From assembly GCA_032622095.1 (NCBI GenBank), contig CP136068.1:59170025-59234024 (forward strand): a stretch of 64,000 bases of DNA, written 5' to 3'. The DNA is from Siphonodentalium dalli. Its lineage: Eukaryota; Mollusca; Scaphopoda; Gadilida; Siphonodentaliidae. The position numbers and the translations under genes are program-made. Of this stretch, positions 1 to 13,051 are shown one piece after another (within the stretch, counting starts at the first letter, position 1; each line of letters starts with the position of its first letter). The notes beneath the pieces are model-generated. The model saw nothing but the letters and a program-made list of their open reading frames with translations, did not search any database and had not been told where the DNA came from.

Positions 1-1843
1 TTGGATGGAAAACCGCCACAGATTTGGGGTTAATGATGTAAGGTCACATTTTTCGCGTGATTTTGATAGAACTGTATACTCTCATTAAGTAGACGTGGAT
101 AAACTTTTTGTATGTAGCCCTCTGCCAGGGAGGACGCAGTCATATAGGGGTGGGTGTAATATAGTGCGTAATTTTGACATATTTCTCGATGGGTTAATAT
201 ATGATGCGATGATAATTATGGTCTGAAATGACTAATATCGAGGTTTATGGTGACCGTTCAACTTTTGATACCATTTGATGTCCCGATGGTGGTATATTAT
301 TGGAGTTCTGACACGTCACGAAGCTTCGGTAGCCTATATGTCACAAAGCTTCGGTACATTGGATGAAAAACCGCCATAGACTTAGGGTTACGGATGCAAG
401 GTTGCATGTTTTTGCCACAGCGTTGGGGGGATAAGTCCCCAGGGCCACATGTTATTGAACATTTAACTTGAATGTTACGAATAATGGTTACATACATGTT
501 TTTGCTTCGACGCCAACTGTATGCATAAATCTGATTTAAATATAGTAATATATGAATAATAACTAATGTACCGAAGCTTCGTATATATTAGCGGTAACCT
601 CACTCCTTGAGCTGATTCTCTCCAAAAATACGGAAACGCATACTTGTATGTCGAATCGCGAAAATACAAATACCAATGTTATGTTTAGTAAGTTTTCACA
701 CATTATATATTTTCCCGCCAAAACAGATTGAATAGTTCTGACTCGCTAACGACCAGGACTTCATGTTTGAAATACTTCAGAAATGATATAAGTCGCATTT
801 TCATTTCAGTTGTCCTTATGTTGTGCCATACATTTGCAATATGCCGCACAATATCTGTATATACAGTTATGAATAGTTACCAGTATCCCTCACAAACCGC
901 TAGTGGTATGTAATTCTAAATGCTTGATATAGGTACACCATTCTGACGCCCCCTACCGGTTTAGCATCGGGAAGAAGTAAACGAGTGTTTGGGATGAATT
1001 TGATCTTTATTTTATAAGTTAGTTAATGAATGCATTTGCAGAAAATAGTCCCCAGAATATTTACTGACATCGACCACCGTAGTAAGTTTTCACACAAAAT
1101 CAGAATTGCCGTGTCGACAAAAGGCAACACTTTGTCAGAACACAAGCGACGATTTTGATTTGGTTGAGGGTGGCCGGAGAATAGGGTAGCCTAATTTTGA
1201 TGCGCAAATTAGCGCTTCTAGTTTATTATCGAAAAACAGCCGGTTTGAGAGTATAATATATAGCTGAATACAGCTAGGTTAGCTGAATACAGCTATTGTA
1301 GCTGTATTCTCACATTTGCCAGACCTGATTATTTCGAAAAATTATTTTCAATTTTCAATAGAATTAGACTGACAACCAACCATTTTTAGTGCTCGAAATT
1401 CAAAGTTAGTCACGGCAATAACATATTGTAAGCAATGTCGTGTGAAATAACCGTGGCAAAATGATTGTGTGGAATCTAACATGCCACAGCATTAATTAAA
1501 TTTGCCGTCGGATATTTCCTAATTTCCATTGTTGTTGTACGATCTAATTTCTGTTAATGTTATTTCTGACCTTTTCCATCATTTTAAGCAGTGGTCACTA
1601 AGTTTGTCACATCTTAAATTCAACTGGAATAGTTGATAAGATAAGATGTAATATAGACTCTTATGTTGTACCAGCGATGTATATATACGTCCATGGTTGT
1701 ACGGACAACCTGTGAAATGGGTAGACACTCCGCTAACTGTTCGGTCCAACTCTGGGCCACGACGCAACTCTTCCGCCATCAGAGTCCAGTAAGGCTGAAG
1801 GAGTCACTCTCACCAAAAAATGTGCTGAAGGGTACACAGGGTT
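1..1843. other. Unassigned AT-rich DNA with short repeats
   Basis: No gene is recognised; open frames here are short and unlike known proteins. A diverged direct repeat links about 3-57 with 360-415 (both contain GGATGRAAAACCGCCA). The palindrome CGAAGCTTCG occurs at 319-328 and 572-581, with a near copy at 343-353. At 1262-1309 two copies of AGCTGAATACAGCT are followed by the inverted AGCTGTATTC, giving a small hairpin. Confidence 0.6.
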
Positions 1844-3352
1844 TTAACACGTTGAGTGCCACTATACGAGTTATCTCGTAGTTCGCAACCTTCGCAGGTT
1901 GCCACTACGAGTTATCTCGTAGTGGTTTCCATGTCGTGTAACTGACAAACGGAAGCAGTGGAATAGGTCGATACACCACGAAAACCCGCCTCGGAACATC
2001 AGAACTCTGATTTTATAAAATAAATAGTGTGGCTCCTCACCATCACGGCATCAGCACATATGTTCTACTCAAAATGGTCCAGTTGTTAGTGAATACAGCT
2101 GACACTGTCTCACTGAGTGACCACCAGAGGCAGTCGTGTGTGGGCAATTAGACTGGGGTTTTGGTATTCAATAGACTGACAATGTTCACGCGTGCAAACA
2201 AAGTAAGGGGGTGGATATTAATTCACAATGTACAAACATGCAAAGGCAGTTTCGAGGAACGGTTACATCGTTGTGTTTCAACACATTGAAACTTCGCACA
2301 ACCACCCACACACGTCACACAGGCCTGCCAAATCTGTTCCCTCTCACTCATGTGCGAGTGGACGCATCCAACACAAGATAAGCGGATAATCCATGACGTT
2401 ATATGCGCGTATACATTGTGCGGCTCCATTTGGGGGCTAGGTATTTTATTATTTATAATACAAGTAAAGCGGAACAATTATTCCCCAAAACTACATTTTA
2501 CCCACTTCCGAACGTGTTGGACAATGGAAAGCGTAGCAATTACCGTATTTTAGACGTCATGCAGTTCATCGAACTGTTCTACTTACGTAGGTACGGATAA
2601 ATGGTTTTGTGTAGCATAGAGGTTTACAGTAAAGGGTGACTGACTTACTTCCAGATGGATGGATTATATGGAGTTACATGTAGCACACTCCTGAATGTGC
2701 AGGGATCTATTTGACTACTGCTGCATGGTTGTTTTAATTTTGTGCTGACAATTCTTCCAACACTATTATTTTGGGCTGTACTTTGGAACCCCATAGCATA
2801 GGCCTAAATCAGGCTAAATGGGCGATAACTTACAATACCCGAAACAACAGAAGATGCATGCTCGTAGTCATTACTGTATGGACGAAATAAACTCATCCTC
2901 ACAGGAAACAAGTTTACCCGATTCCACTTCGGATTCGCTGTCTGTAGCATGCATGCTCAATTGCTCATATATATAAGTAATTTGCTCCGCCGTGCATCAG
3001 CCACAATTTAACTATATAACGAGCTATAACCTCCACAAGGACTCCCACACCTCCATAAATATGCTTACCACCAAAATAACTTGTTTGGGTTACATTCTAC
3101 TTCATATTTGTTGCTCAAACGTGTCCAATTGTGTCTACGAGATAACTCGTAGTTGGCACTGGTGGTGGGAATACCCAAATTCCTTCCGCCAGTGCCGGCT
3201 ACGAGTTATCTCGTAGTACTATCAATCGCCGTTTCTGTCATCCAATTTTTGCTTCATTGAAGCCAAATTATGGTCTACTAAGGGTATATATCTTGCCACG
3301 ATTTAGCAAACTGGCGAGATTACTAATTGATTTCTGGCACTCAACGTGTTAA
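1844..3352. mobile_element. piggyBac-like non-autonomous DNA transposon
   Basis: TTAA at 1844-1847 and 3349-3352 flanks a 1,501-bp element whose ends are a perfect 14-bp inverted repeat (CACGTTGAGTGCCA). TTAA target duplication with a CAC/CCC-type terminus is characteristic of the piggyBac superfamily. Inside each end lie two copies of a palindromic motif, CTACGAGTTATCTCGTAG or its reverse: about 1864-1882 and 1905-1923 on the left, 3136-3153 and 3200-3217 on the right. These are plausible transposase-binding sites. No transposase reading frame is visible, so the element would depend on a source elsewhere. Kolobok elements also use TTAA, but their ends usually begin AGG. Confidence 0.78.
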
Positions 3353-4075
3353 TTAAAATGTACACAGGTTTGTGATCGGCATTAACACCGGCCATTACGA
3401 AATGTGTTTCATTTGTCCCTTACCCTGACCCTATCCGGAACATGGTGATACAGTTCAGGACTCGATGAGGCAAGTGGGAATGCGGAAAGTGACCTAAAGC
3501 CTAACCCTGTCCCTGACCATAACCATAAACATGACTGGCATGGACAGGATATTCAACCTTTTCCCATGACTGAGACGGTAATGGGGTGGCAATTGATTGG
3601 ACATCGTTGTGATGAGATGGGACATGACAAGTTGGGTGAGATCCTAGACTAATATAAGTCTGCATGACCCGAATGGAAAAGTAGCAGACATGGACATTAA
3701 CCTAAACCTTAACACTGAGCCTACTAGTATAATCCTAACCATAATCAGAACTTGACGGGATACTAACCCTGACTGGGGTGGGATGGTAAATTATGGGTTG
3801 GGTTTACCCAAGTGTTAAGCGAACCCTAACCTTGACCTAACGCTAATCAAAACTGGGATGGCCCAACCCATCGCACCATTTATTTGGTCAATACCGAATG
3901 TTTCCGATTAAGGAATATGCGTATACAGTGTAATGGTGAGGTTATTGTCAAATTCGCACTGAACTGTATAGCATACTGAGTCGTACTGACCAATGATATA
4001 ATTTCTTGTGCCATATAGCGGTAGTTATAGGAACATTAGGCTATGCTGTATTTTAAGCACATTTATATATTGATG
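3353..4075. other. Gene-free region with degenerate CCCTAACC-like words
   Basis: No coding signal. Between about 3415 and 3870 the sequence is rich in words such as CCTAACCCTG, CCTGACC and CCATAACC, without a fixed period. It resembles a decayed simple repeat rather than a telomere tract. Confidence 0.45.
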
Positions 4076-4305
4076 TATCTCAAGATATTATCTCGAGATG
4101 TGTTTGTCGATACCTCGAGTTGTGTACATGTATGTCGAGATCTTGAGAAAATAACTAGAGATTTCATCATACCGGTAATATGTTGAGATCACGATAACGT
4201 CGAGATCTCAAAATGCGTATGTCGAAATCTTGAGATTTAGTCGAGATCTCGAGATGTATTTGTAATATGTTGAGATGTCAAGATAATATGTGGAGATAAT
4301 ATCTG
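4076..4305. repeat. Degenerate palindromic GAGATCTCGAGAT repeat
   Basis: Variants of the self-complementary words TCTCGAGA, CGAGATCTCGA and GAGATCTTGAGA recur about every 20-40 bp, for example at 4090, 4136, 4200 and 4240, separated by AT-rich spacers with ATATGT. No fixed unit length can be set by eye. The words pair with each other on either strand. Confidence 0.6.
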
Positions 4306-6237
4306 GAGGGAAAAAATGTTTGCTCTGTGCCAAGAAAGCTCACTAAAAATGATCAATCTGTTTTTCAGGACTTTGAAGTTGCATTGAATGACAACTGACT
4401 TTGAAGTAGGAATGTGCCAGAAAGCAGCTCGGAGTTTTCGCCAAAATTGACACACACGTATGTAACTTCCACTGTGTTCAGGTTGTTTGGCTGTTGATGA
4501 GCCGGTCCAAAGCCAGGAAAAAATTATGCTAGTAGTTTTTTTTCTAATATTAATTAAGCACACATCGGTGTAACAATATTTCCTGTTTCTTAATCCCCTA
4601 TTTGTGAAAAACCAAGAAAGCTACAAAGTGATGTAATCCCCTTTGACACCAAACAATGTGGCAAACTGTTGGACAAAGAGAATGACACTTGTTTAATGCA
4701 AACGCCATGCATGACGCTAACCTACATAGTGTGTCGATTTCTCTTGGGGTCTGACTACTCTGGGGATAACTTTGTTAAGGGTTGACTTCTCCAGATACCA
4801 TTGGAAGGACTGTCTATGTATATTTTTAAACTCATATCATGGGGTAGCCTTTATACTGATATTTTTTTTGTGTTTTAATAACCCTCCCCGACACAACCCT
4901 GTGTCAGAGTGTGAGGCATTGTAATTTGGGCATCTATTAACCACAATATTGCATTACCTGTACATATCATTGAGATGACTAGAGTATACATAAGTTCTAA
5001 AGTTAAAATAGGGCCTAAACATGGACATGGGGATATCCAGTGGAGCAATCCTGAACACATGAATTTAAAATTGGGGTTCTATAACTTCTATTCCATCTGA
5101 AATAACATGGCAAAAGCCATCTGTTGACCATTGCAACAGAAAACATGTATGATATAAATATTGGAACTTTGCTTCGTAAAATTTGATCATCAATATACAT
5201 TTGCCCATGTATGTTCGACATTTTCCCGTTAATTTTGGGGCAATCCCGGCTTAGAATTTGTCTGGCAAATATCACATATACGCCTATGTGAATGTTTTGT
5301 GGTTAGGCCATTCCCATGATATTTCAATGGACAGTGACACTATATACTGGTATTGTGAATTGTGGTTCCTTCTGTTATAAATGCATGACCCAAAGCAAAA
5401 GGCAGAAAGACATGGATGAGGAATGAATAAATTAATTTAGATCAACCAAATTGATGGCATTGTGGAATAGTGTTAGGGTAAAAATAAAAATGAATTTTAC
5501 TTTCACTGTAAATTACTGCCAAATTTGTCTAAAATAAAATGCTATTCATTACTATATATGTAAATGCTTAAAATCACTGTATTTTTATCATTTTGATTTC
5601 CAGAATCTGACAGGGATATCTCACTGATATGACTCTGGGTTTGTCCGTCGGGATCATATGGAACACCAGTTCAAAACATCATTAACATGGGAATTTTTTG
5701 ATGTTCTGATAGGTCACAGAGAACTTTAAGTAAAACAAATAACACAGGTAATATGTATCTTAGTTTCTACGTTCTCCTTAATAATATATTTCACAGTAGG
5801 TGAAGGTCTCAGATATAGATTCCATCATTAGATGATTTGTTTCAGCCAATTTTGCTTTGGATTTTTCCCTGGGCAATCAAATAAATTCTTTAAAGGTCCC
5901 TTTTAGAACATAAAAAATTTCCCATGTTTTGAACTGTTGAAATATGATCACCATGGGCACAGCCGAGTAGAGATTCATGGCATGATCTATGTTAGAACTT
6001 GCTCACTGTCACGTTAGTGTACCGTTACTTGTGTGCTTTTTTACAAACACAATAATAGGTACTAATTTATATGAAATCTCCGTTTATTACTTTATAATGT
6101 CAGCTTTGGATTTTTTTTCTCCAGGAAAAGTTGAAACATTAAACCCATTGTTATGGTTCTTTTAGCAGCCCTTTAAATAGACTAACATCTCTATCATATT
6201 AGCAGACCTAAACTTCATCTCTGCCCTCTAATACATA
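4306..6237. other. Gene-free region
   Basis: No recognisable gene. An open frame of 108 codons on the minus strand (4237-4563) overlaps the palindromic repeat and resembles nothing known. A stretch near 5680-5815 resembles 9050-9195 (shared words around TTGATGTTCTGA, AATAACACAG and TTCTCCTTAAT), suggesting a small dispersed repeat. Confidence 0.5.
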
Positions 6238-8413
6238 AGGCCTAACAAAAAAATACGTTTGTTTCCGCTAACGAGCTGAAAAAAATTAGGGTAGGTAGGT
6301 AGGCTTAAATTTTTTGTTTTTGGTTAGCTTTTTTTTTCTTCAGTATCTTTAAAAATAACTATAATACTTGTCAATAACCCAAACTATGCACTTCTAAGCC
6401 CCAATCATGTTAACCCAGATGACAGAGAAACTATAAACTCCTATTCAATCTAACATATGCTTTAATATTTACTAGTCTACATACTAATATAGTCTTTGAT
6501 AATCCTAATATTTCCCATATGGTCTGGCGACAACTGGAGTCAGTCCAGCACCACTGCACTGTTCACATATTGGAGTGACCGTCTTGTACCGATCTCTTAA
6601 TGATGGCTTCAGAACACCACCTTCTCCTCCACATTCAGTGAAGGATCTAGGTATTTTTTGAGGACACTAATATGCCAAAGGCATAACCTGAATGCCTGAG
6701 CGGAGGAAGGTTTGGGAGCGGTGACCCCCCCCCCCTGCTGATGGTGGGGGTTCTCACCCTGGAAAATTTGTGAAAATCCATTGCATTTAGAGCTAATCTA
6801 GGGCAGAGTCAGTATTTTGAATTTTACTGAGAGGTCAATTTGATCAAGTTTCTCAAACATAACTTTGGAAATTTGTTATACCCCTTTTAAAAAAAAGGGG
6901 GGTATACTGTTTTTCACCCGTCCGTCCGTGCGTCCATCCATACGTCTGTCCGATGTCTGTTCATGTCATAACTTGAACAGTAGTACTCGGATCTCTATGA
7001 AATTAGGTATGGATGTTCACTACTATGATGGCATTAAATAGAGGGTTCCATCGTTTTGTTCGGATTTTCTATTCTAGAGTGTTTCATCTTTGTTTATCTG
7101 GAAATGTTGGCATTTTGGTCTGTCTGGGGTCTGTTCATGTCGTAACTTCAACAGTTGTGCTGTGATCTCATTGAAAATTGGTATGGATGTTCACTACTAT
7201 GAGGACATTAAAAAGAGGGTTCCATCGTTTTGTTCGAATTTTCCATTCTAGACTTATACATCTTTGTTTATCTGGAAATATTGGCTTTTTGGACCGTCTG
7301 GTGTCTGTTCATGTCGTAACTTCAACAGTTGTGCTGGGATCTCAATGAAATTTGGTACGGATGTTCACTACTATGAGGACATTCAATAGAGGGTTCCATT
7401 GTTCTGTTCCGCTTTTCCATTCTAGAGTTATTCATCTTTGTTTTTCTGGAAATGTTGGCTGTTTGGTCCATCCGACGTCTGTTCTGAGGTCATAACTTGA
7501 ACAGTAATGCTCAGATCTCAATGAAATTTTGTATGGATGTTCACCACTATGAGGACATTTAATGGCACATTCAACTGTTTTGTTTTTGTTTTTTGTTTTA
7601 TAGTTATTCATCTTTGTTTACATGAAAATGCTGATTTTTTGGGTCCATCTGTCTGAGTATAGCAATCATAAGTTATAGATATGCCCACATCAGGCGGTAT
7701 GCGCTAAGAGGGTATGCACCGGACAACAGTCGATCTCTTGTTTTATATGTATGGATTGGAAATGCTTATACGATATTGTCAGATATCTTTTGGTGCAATG
7801 GACTATGATTATCCTGCTTGAAATGAGACTGACCATTATCACTCTAATTCATATAATAGGCTATTTTGTAAAATTCAAGTGAGTCACATACATAATATAC
7901 TACATGTAGTACAGAAACAATGTCTATTAAGTTAGTAATTACTATTTATAGTACTAATCTCTATGTTAATTTTTCATTTGGTATTATGATATCCCACCTG
8001 ATAACCAGGTTGATTTGATCAAATTGTTAATGTTCCTGTACTGTATTTGATTGAAATACTGAAGTCTGAAGGCTGAATGATAACAAACCTGAACTCAAAC
8101 TATTTGAAGTATTCACAGATGAAAGCTAGATAAAGCCAAACATACTTTACAGTGCGGTATGATTCCAACTGTTAAACTTAAATCTTTTTGTAAACTTAAA
8201 TTTCTTATGGCAATATATATAAATATATTAATGTTTTGCATCTTGTTATGATATGAATTGGGACCTAAATTAAAAAAAAAAAAAAAAATATTTGGGTTTT
8301 TTTTGGTCCGATTTTTTTTTTTTTTTTGCAATGGCAATAAAAAGTTTAGGGTCGGGGGTTTAAAATAGGGTCGGTCGGGTTAGCGGAAACAAACGTCTTT
8401 TTTGTTTAGGCCT
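6238..8413. mobile_element. Inverted-repeat element with AGGCCTAA ends
   Basis: The left end (6238-6272) and right end (about 8379-8413) are imperfect inverted repeats of about 35 bp sharing AGGCCTAA and ACGTTTGTTTCCGCTAAC. No target duplication could be fixed, so the superfamily is open. The interior holds no transposase; it contains long A and T tracts (about 8270-8330) and a nested family C element. Open frames at 8113-8337 are translations of A/T tracts. Confidence 0.65.
6876..7740 (+). mobile_element. Family C Helentron-like repeat, copy 1
   Basis: It begins with a hairpin built from TTATACCCC and GGGGGGTATA, continues with a TCCG-rich tract (6918-6950), and then has about four tandem units of roughly 178 bp. 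Each unit carries a version of GTCTGTTCATGTCGTAAC and GGTATGGATGTTCACTAC. It ends CTCTTG followed by TT at 7741. It lies inside the AGGCCT element. Classification as a non-autonomous Helentron-like element is inferred from this architecture. Confidence 0.55.
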
Positions 8414-8832
8414 AATAATATAATAATAAGTTTTTATATAGCGCTTAACCCAGCTTAACCAATTAATAAATAATTGTTCTAAGACGGTAATGACAATTAT
8501 CACCCTGATGAGCCTTAACACTCAGTAACAATCTACTGCTGCCCGGGGACAGGGGAAGGTACAGCCACAATGTGGCTAGCATACTAACAAGATCTGTCAC
8601 TGCTCATAACACATGGGTGGTGCAAGACAGTCACAGTATGAGTGTTCTTGATCAAGGGTCACAACTTGGCGTGAAATTTGAAGAGTGTACAATCCAATGA
8701 TTGCACGCCAATCAATTCGACCAAGCCACTGCTGTGTGAAACTCACATTAGGCCACCGACGGGCTGCAAACTCCTCTAGCTGTGTTGACGGCAAAGACAA
8801 GTCTGATGCACTAACCACTTGACACAGAGCTC
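8414..8832 (-). mobile_element. tRNA-derived SINE (minus strand)
   Basis: Read on the minus strand from 8832, the head resembles a tRNA: an A-box-like stretch around AGTGGTTAGTGCATCAGACT and a degenerate B box around GAGTTTGCAGCCC. The 3' tail contains AAGCGCTATATAAAAACTTA followed by an irregular (TTA)n run, as in many invertebrate SINE tails. The tail touches the right end of the AGGCCT element, so no target duplication was defined. Intact pol III activity is doubtful given the weak B box. Confidence 0.65.
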
Positions 8833-9289
8833 CATATGGGATGTTTGGTCAATGGTGGTTAATAATTAATGGACAACTCATTATGACAAATGTTTCAATC
8901 AATAGATGGCCAATGAATTTGTTCATGTACATTGAAGCACTGAACACTAAAGCAAGCCAGTGTGTTCATAAATCTAATACATCATGATGTCCCGATACTT
9001 GAATCTTTACTTTAGCATTGACTGGCTATGCTCATAGAGATTATATTTCATGGTTTTCACTTGTTGAAAATCATGGAACTTTTTAATGTTCTGAACAGGA
9101 ATTTATAACATTGATAAATAACACAGATAATATATTTCTTAGTTAATACCTTTTCCTTAATGTAATTTACCAAATGTGGATGTCCCAGCTCTAAATAGCA
9201 GGATGCTTAAGATTCACACTGTACTACAACTGTCAAGGCAGCGGCTTCAATTGTTATCCCGCATAAATGGTATTGTAAGTTATTTTCTG
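8833..9289. other. Gene-free spacer with relic of a dispersed repeat
   Basis: No gene is visible. The part at 9050-9195 is a diverged copy of 5680-5815. Confidence 0.5.
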
Positions 9290-10672
9290 GTTATTGAATA
9301 GTCCAAGTCTTCTCGTACTAAAACCGGCTAAGATATTGGGATGGAGGTGCCGGTCTTTAGTCCGAGTTCCAGGCCCATGCATTCTTATGACACGACTTAA
9401 GCGTTTGTGACCCGCTCAAATAAAACCACAATTATATGAAATAAAATATCACAATTGCGACAATAAACGGATATTTTCCGCAGAAGACATGCTATTTGAT
9501 CTGAAACCCACATCAGTTGTGAATTGAAAGCGGTAATTTAATGCGAAAAGAGACATTTACCGCAATGTTTACAAATTTTTAAAAGTATGCGAACTCAGTT
9601 GACCTCGCAAACTGTGTTCGGCATTTTCCGTTGAAAATATTCCGTAGATTTTCGACTGACCACGCAAATTACGATGAATTCTCCATTGTAATCGTAATTA
9701 TGTGTGTCAATAAATAAAAAATAAATAGATTAATTAAACATTGAAGATATAAATGTAATACATTAAATAAATTACGGGGAATTACAACCCTCTCAAAGTT
9801 TAAAACAGTGTAAACACAACGACCATTAGAATAAATAATATGGTGCTACATTTCCCACATTTGGTGGACTTCAGCGAAATTAAGATATATACTAAGCGAA
9901 CAGAGCAATATACTGCTCTTGTTAAGCACACAAAAAATCAAACAAAATTTGTATAAATTTTTAACCTTAAGTTTGAAAAGTCACACTAAAACGGAAGAAC
10001 TATATTTCGAAACTGTGTGATTCGGTTCTCCGATTATTTTATCAACACAAAAGTCAAAATGCACATGGATGAAAATCACACGCATGGCAAGTCAGACACA
10101 AGAGTTCTAATTTGCTCCAATTTTGACAAGTTGCTTGCGAAAATTGTCAACAAAACTACCTTTCTGATCCTCCATTATGTCATTAAGTTTTTAGTGCGGG
10201 AATTGTTCTCAAAGCACATTGGAAACTGGACTTTGCGGCGATCGGGTTTCGCTATTTTGTTCGGAAAACCCCGCGCTATATATAGAAACGGAAACTAGAA
10301 TACTCAGAACAAACACCGGACAATGCCGAAGTTCTTCGGAACCTGAGTTCGGCTTTCAGTTAAGTAAACAAACAGAAAAAACAGCGATGTTGGTGACAAT
10401 CAACCGGAATATTCTATGCGTAATTTAACATGAAAGTTAGATTATTATACACCATTATGACCATAAGATGTCTCTCTTTCCGATGTATATAGCATCATGT
10501 ATTGATTCATTAGGTAAATCGAGTAAAATACACCACAGATTCCCGCCACAGATCGTGGGCGTAACTCGTGTGATAGGATTGGTATGCAAGCGGGCTTGGA
10601 CTAAAAACAGCAAATCGCCATCCCAATATCTTAGCTGGTTTTAGTACAAGAAGACTTGGACTAGTTATTGAA
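9290..10672. mobile_element. Mutator-like non-autonomous element with 9-bp TSD
   Basis: Perfect 9-bp direct repeats (GTTATTGAA, 9290-9298 and 10664-10672) flank a 1,365-bp element at 9299-10663. Its ends are inverted repeats of about 46 bp, 44 of 46 identical, beginning TAGTCCAAGTCTTCT and containing AGCTAAGATATTGGGATGG or a close variant. A 9-bp duplication with long inverted repeats fits the Mutator (MULE) superfamily. No transposase is present; the 93- and 69-codon frames inside (10017-10428) resemble nothing known. About 650 bp of its left half recurs inverted at 59292-59959, so this is a repeated family. The clean target duplication suggests a fairly recent insertion. Confidence 0.8.
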
Positions 10673-11393
10673 ATGCTTTTCAAATCATGCTACATACATG
10701 TATGTAAGACAAATTACAGGTCCATTATTTATTAAACAATCTTTTTCCTTCCTCTGGTTTACAATGACCAAAACCAATCCAATGTCACGTCTGTAATAGG
10801 TCTTTAAGTTGTTATAATACCCACACAAATCACTATCTATATATGTTATGTAATGTTCCCAATCATAGTAATATATGTCTTGCAGCCCTCAAAATTAGGA
10901 AAAATATCCCATGACAAATTTAATGCTGTTGCATGTTAGATGCCACATGTTGCCATGGCATTTCCCATGGCATTGCTTATTTCCATGGCAAATTTTGAGT
11001 ACTGTGTCTTGCATTAAATCAGAGTGTGTAAACACATACTGGTACCATGTAAACATACAATCAGACATACTCAATCTATATCATAGCCTCGTTGACTTGT
11101 AATTTCTTGGAAGTCATGTGAGCTTCTTCATCTTAGAGTAAGTTAACAAAATTTTACTACTGCCATTAACTTTTATTTGTTCCTACTGAGTCTTGCTAAG
11201 AAATGTGTTGACACTGATGTAATACATTTTGAAAGTAATGTATAATAATATTCCCTTCTATCTGTTTCAGACTATCATATGCATACCATTTGAATAGTCA
11301 ATTTGAAGTTTACTAAGACTGGATTTACTGGTAAGTTCAAGAATTTTTAACAAAAAGGGAGACTGTACCTAAATCCAGTCATTTATGGGGCCA
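10673..11393. other. Gene-free region
   Basis: AT-rich, with no open frame of interest. CCATGG occurs three times within 40 bp near 10953-10990, without wider structure. Confidence 0.5.
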
Positions 11394-11658
11394 TCTCTTA
11401 CTATATTCAACTGAAAATGTGCAACGAATGAATGAATTTCAGTCAGCGATGAGTGCAAAATAAACTAATGTACTCCATAAACAATGTAAAACAATATGAT
11501 CATTATAATGAAAATGAGTAAATTGCCTTTTTGCTCATTTTAGTTATAAATATCATATCGTTTTACATCATTCCTAGAGTACATTAGTGTATTTTACAAT
11601 CATCGCTGACTCAAATTCATTCTTTTCTTGCATATTTTCAGTTGAATATAGTAGGAGA
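11394..11658. mobile_element. Fold-back (MITE-like) element
   Basis: The left arm starts TCTCTTACTATATTCAACTG and the right arm ends CAGTTGAATATAGTAGGAGA. Pairing continues inward for about 120-130 nt with mismatches (shared words TCAGCGATGA, AATGTACTC, GTAAAAC). There is no coding content and no target duplication was found. It looks like a palindromic MITE. Confidence 0.65.
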
Positions 11659-12113
11659 CAGGGACCAGCCGAGAGGGTGACGTGGGTGAAGAAGTCTCCC
11701 TATTCTTGCTCACTTCGCCCTAATTTTGCAGCCGGGCGAAGTATAAGTCACCCTGAAATTTCCAATGTTGACCAACGAAAATGGCAAAATATTCACCCTA
11801 ATTTACTGCCAACATTGAACATTGATTGAACCCAGTTATCCATTGACACTGTTGTAGATAACACCATAGTTACTATTAACATCTGTATTAATCTGATTTG
11901 GGAGCATATTCACACCTGAGTGTTGATTGCAGACAGCTGTGAATACGGGTTAGTCTCCGAATGCCAGTCAACTTTAAGTGTGAAAATTAATTAGTGGGAT
12001 GTCCTTCTCGATCTGGATTGACGCAGGTCATTATCCCAGCCCAATCTTTCGCCCAAGTGGAAGTTTATGATAATGGTCGAATGAACAATTGGACGTTGAG
12101 TTGAGGTTTTTAT
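11659..12113. other. Gene-free spacer
   Basis: An 80-codon open frame at 11587-11829 overlaps the fold-back and has no recognisable similarity. Nothing else is visible. Confidence 0.4.
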
Positions 12114-13051
12114 TAGCTCACCTGAGACGAAGTCTCCGGTGGAGCTATAGTCATCACTCCTCGTCCGTCCATCTGTACGTCTGTCCGTCCATCAAGAATC
12201 ATCTTCTTCTACAGTACCCTAAGGCCAAATGGGTTCATATTTGGTGTGGATGTTCCCTGGTTGACTCAGACTCAGATTTGTTAAAATAAGGTCACTGAGA
12301 CAAATAGTTGCGAAGCTTGGGCCATAACTCTTTCCCACCATAGTAATTCTTAAAACAACTTCTATTCAAGAACCATCAGGCCTATTTAGCTTATATTTGG
12401 TATGGAAGGTCCTTGGGTGACTGGGGGTCAGATTTGTTCAAATGGGGTCACTGGGTCAAATAGGGGCAGAATCAGGGACATAACTCTATTCTCCCTAGTA
12501 ATTATTAGAACGACTTCTTCTCCAGAATAATTTGGCTGATTTAGCTAATATTTTGTATGGTGGGTCCTTGTGTGACTGGGGTTCAGATTTGTTCAAATGG
12601 GGTCAGTGTGTCAAATAGGGGCCGTGTCAGGAACATAACTTAAAAAAAAAAAATTAAAAAAAATATATTTTAAAATTTAAATCCTTGCTCATATTTAAAA
12701 AAAAAAAAAAAAAATTCAAAATGAACAATACAAAAATATTTTTTTCATTTTAACCCCTGATTTTTTGTATTTTTTTAGACATAAAATACCCCATTCCACC
12801 CCTTCCCCTCCACACCCCTGTCCCAACTAACACCCCCCCCCAATCTGTACCGCCCCTGCACCCAGCCACCCACTGCAGTCATGAAAAAAAATTATTTAGA
12901 AAAACTGATACCATTGTAACATCCATAGAGTATGGTATTAGCCCCAGACAGAAAGAGTTAATAACACAGTCATCAATTCAGATATTATCTAGCTGGCTGA
13001 CAGGTAGGTGTAAACATTCAAGCCCTGTGTGTATCAAAACAAAATGCTGTA

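Noticed and set aside
3415-3870. Interstitial telomere from CCCTAACC-like words
   Set aside because: No run of exact hexamers and no fixed period; only degenerate, mixed words.
8113-8337. 74-codon minus-strand frame rich in Lys and Phe
   Set aside because: It is a translation of long A/T tracts inside a transposon end.
10017-10428. Cargo gene in the Mutator-like element
   Set aside because: Two short overlapping frames without similarity; the second element copy does not contain this half, so conservation cannot be tested here.
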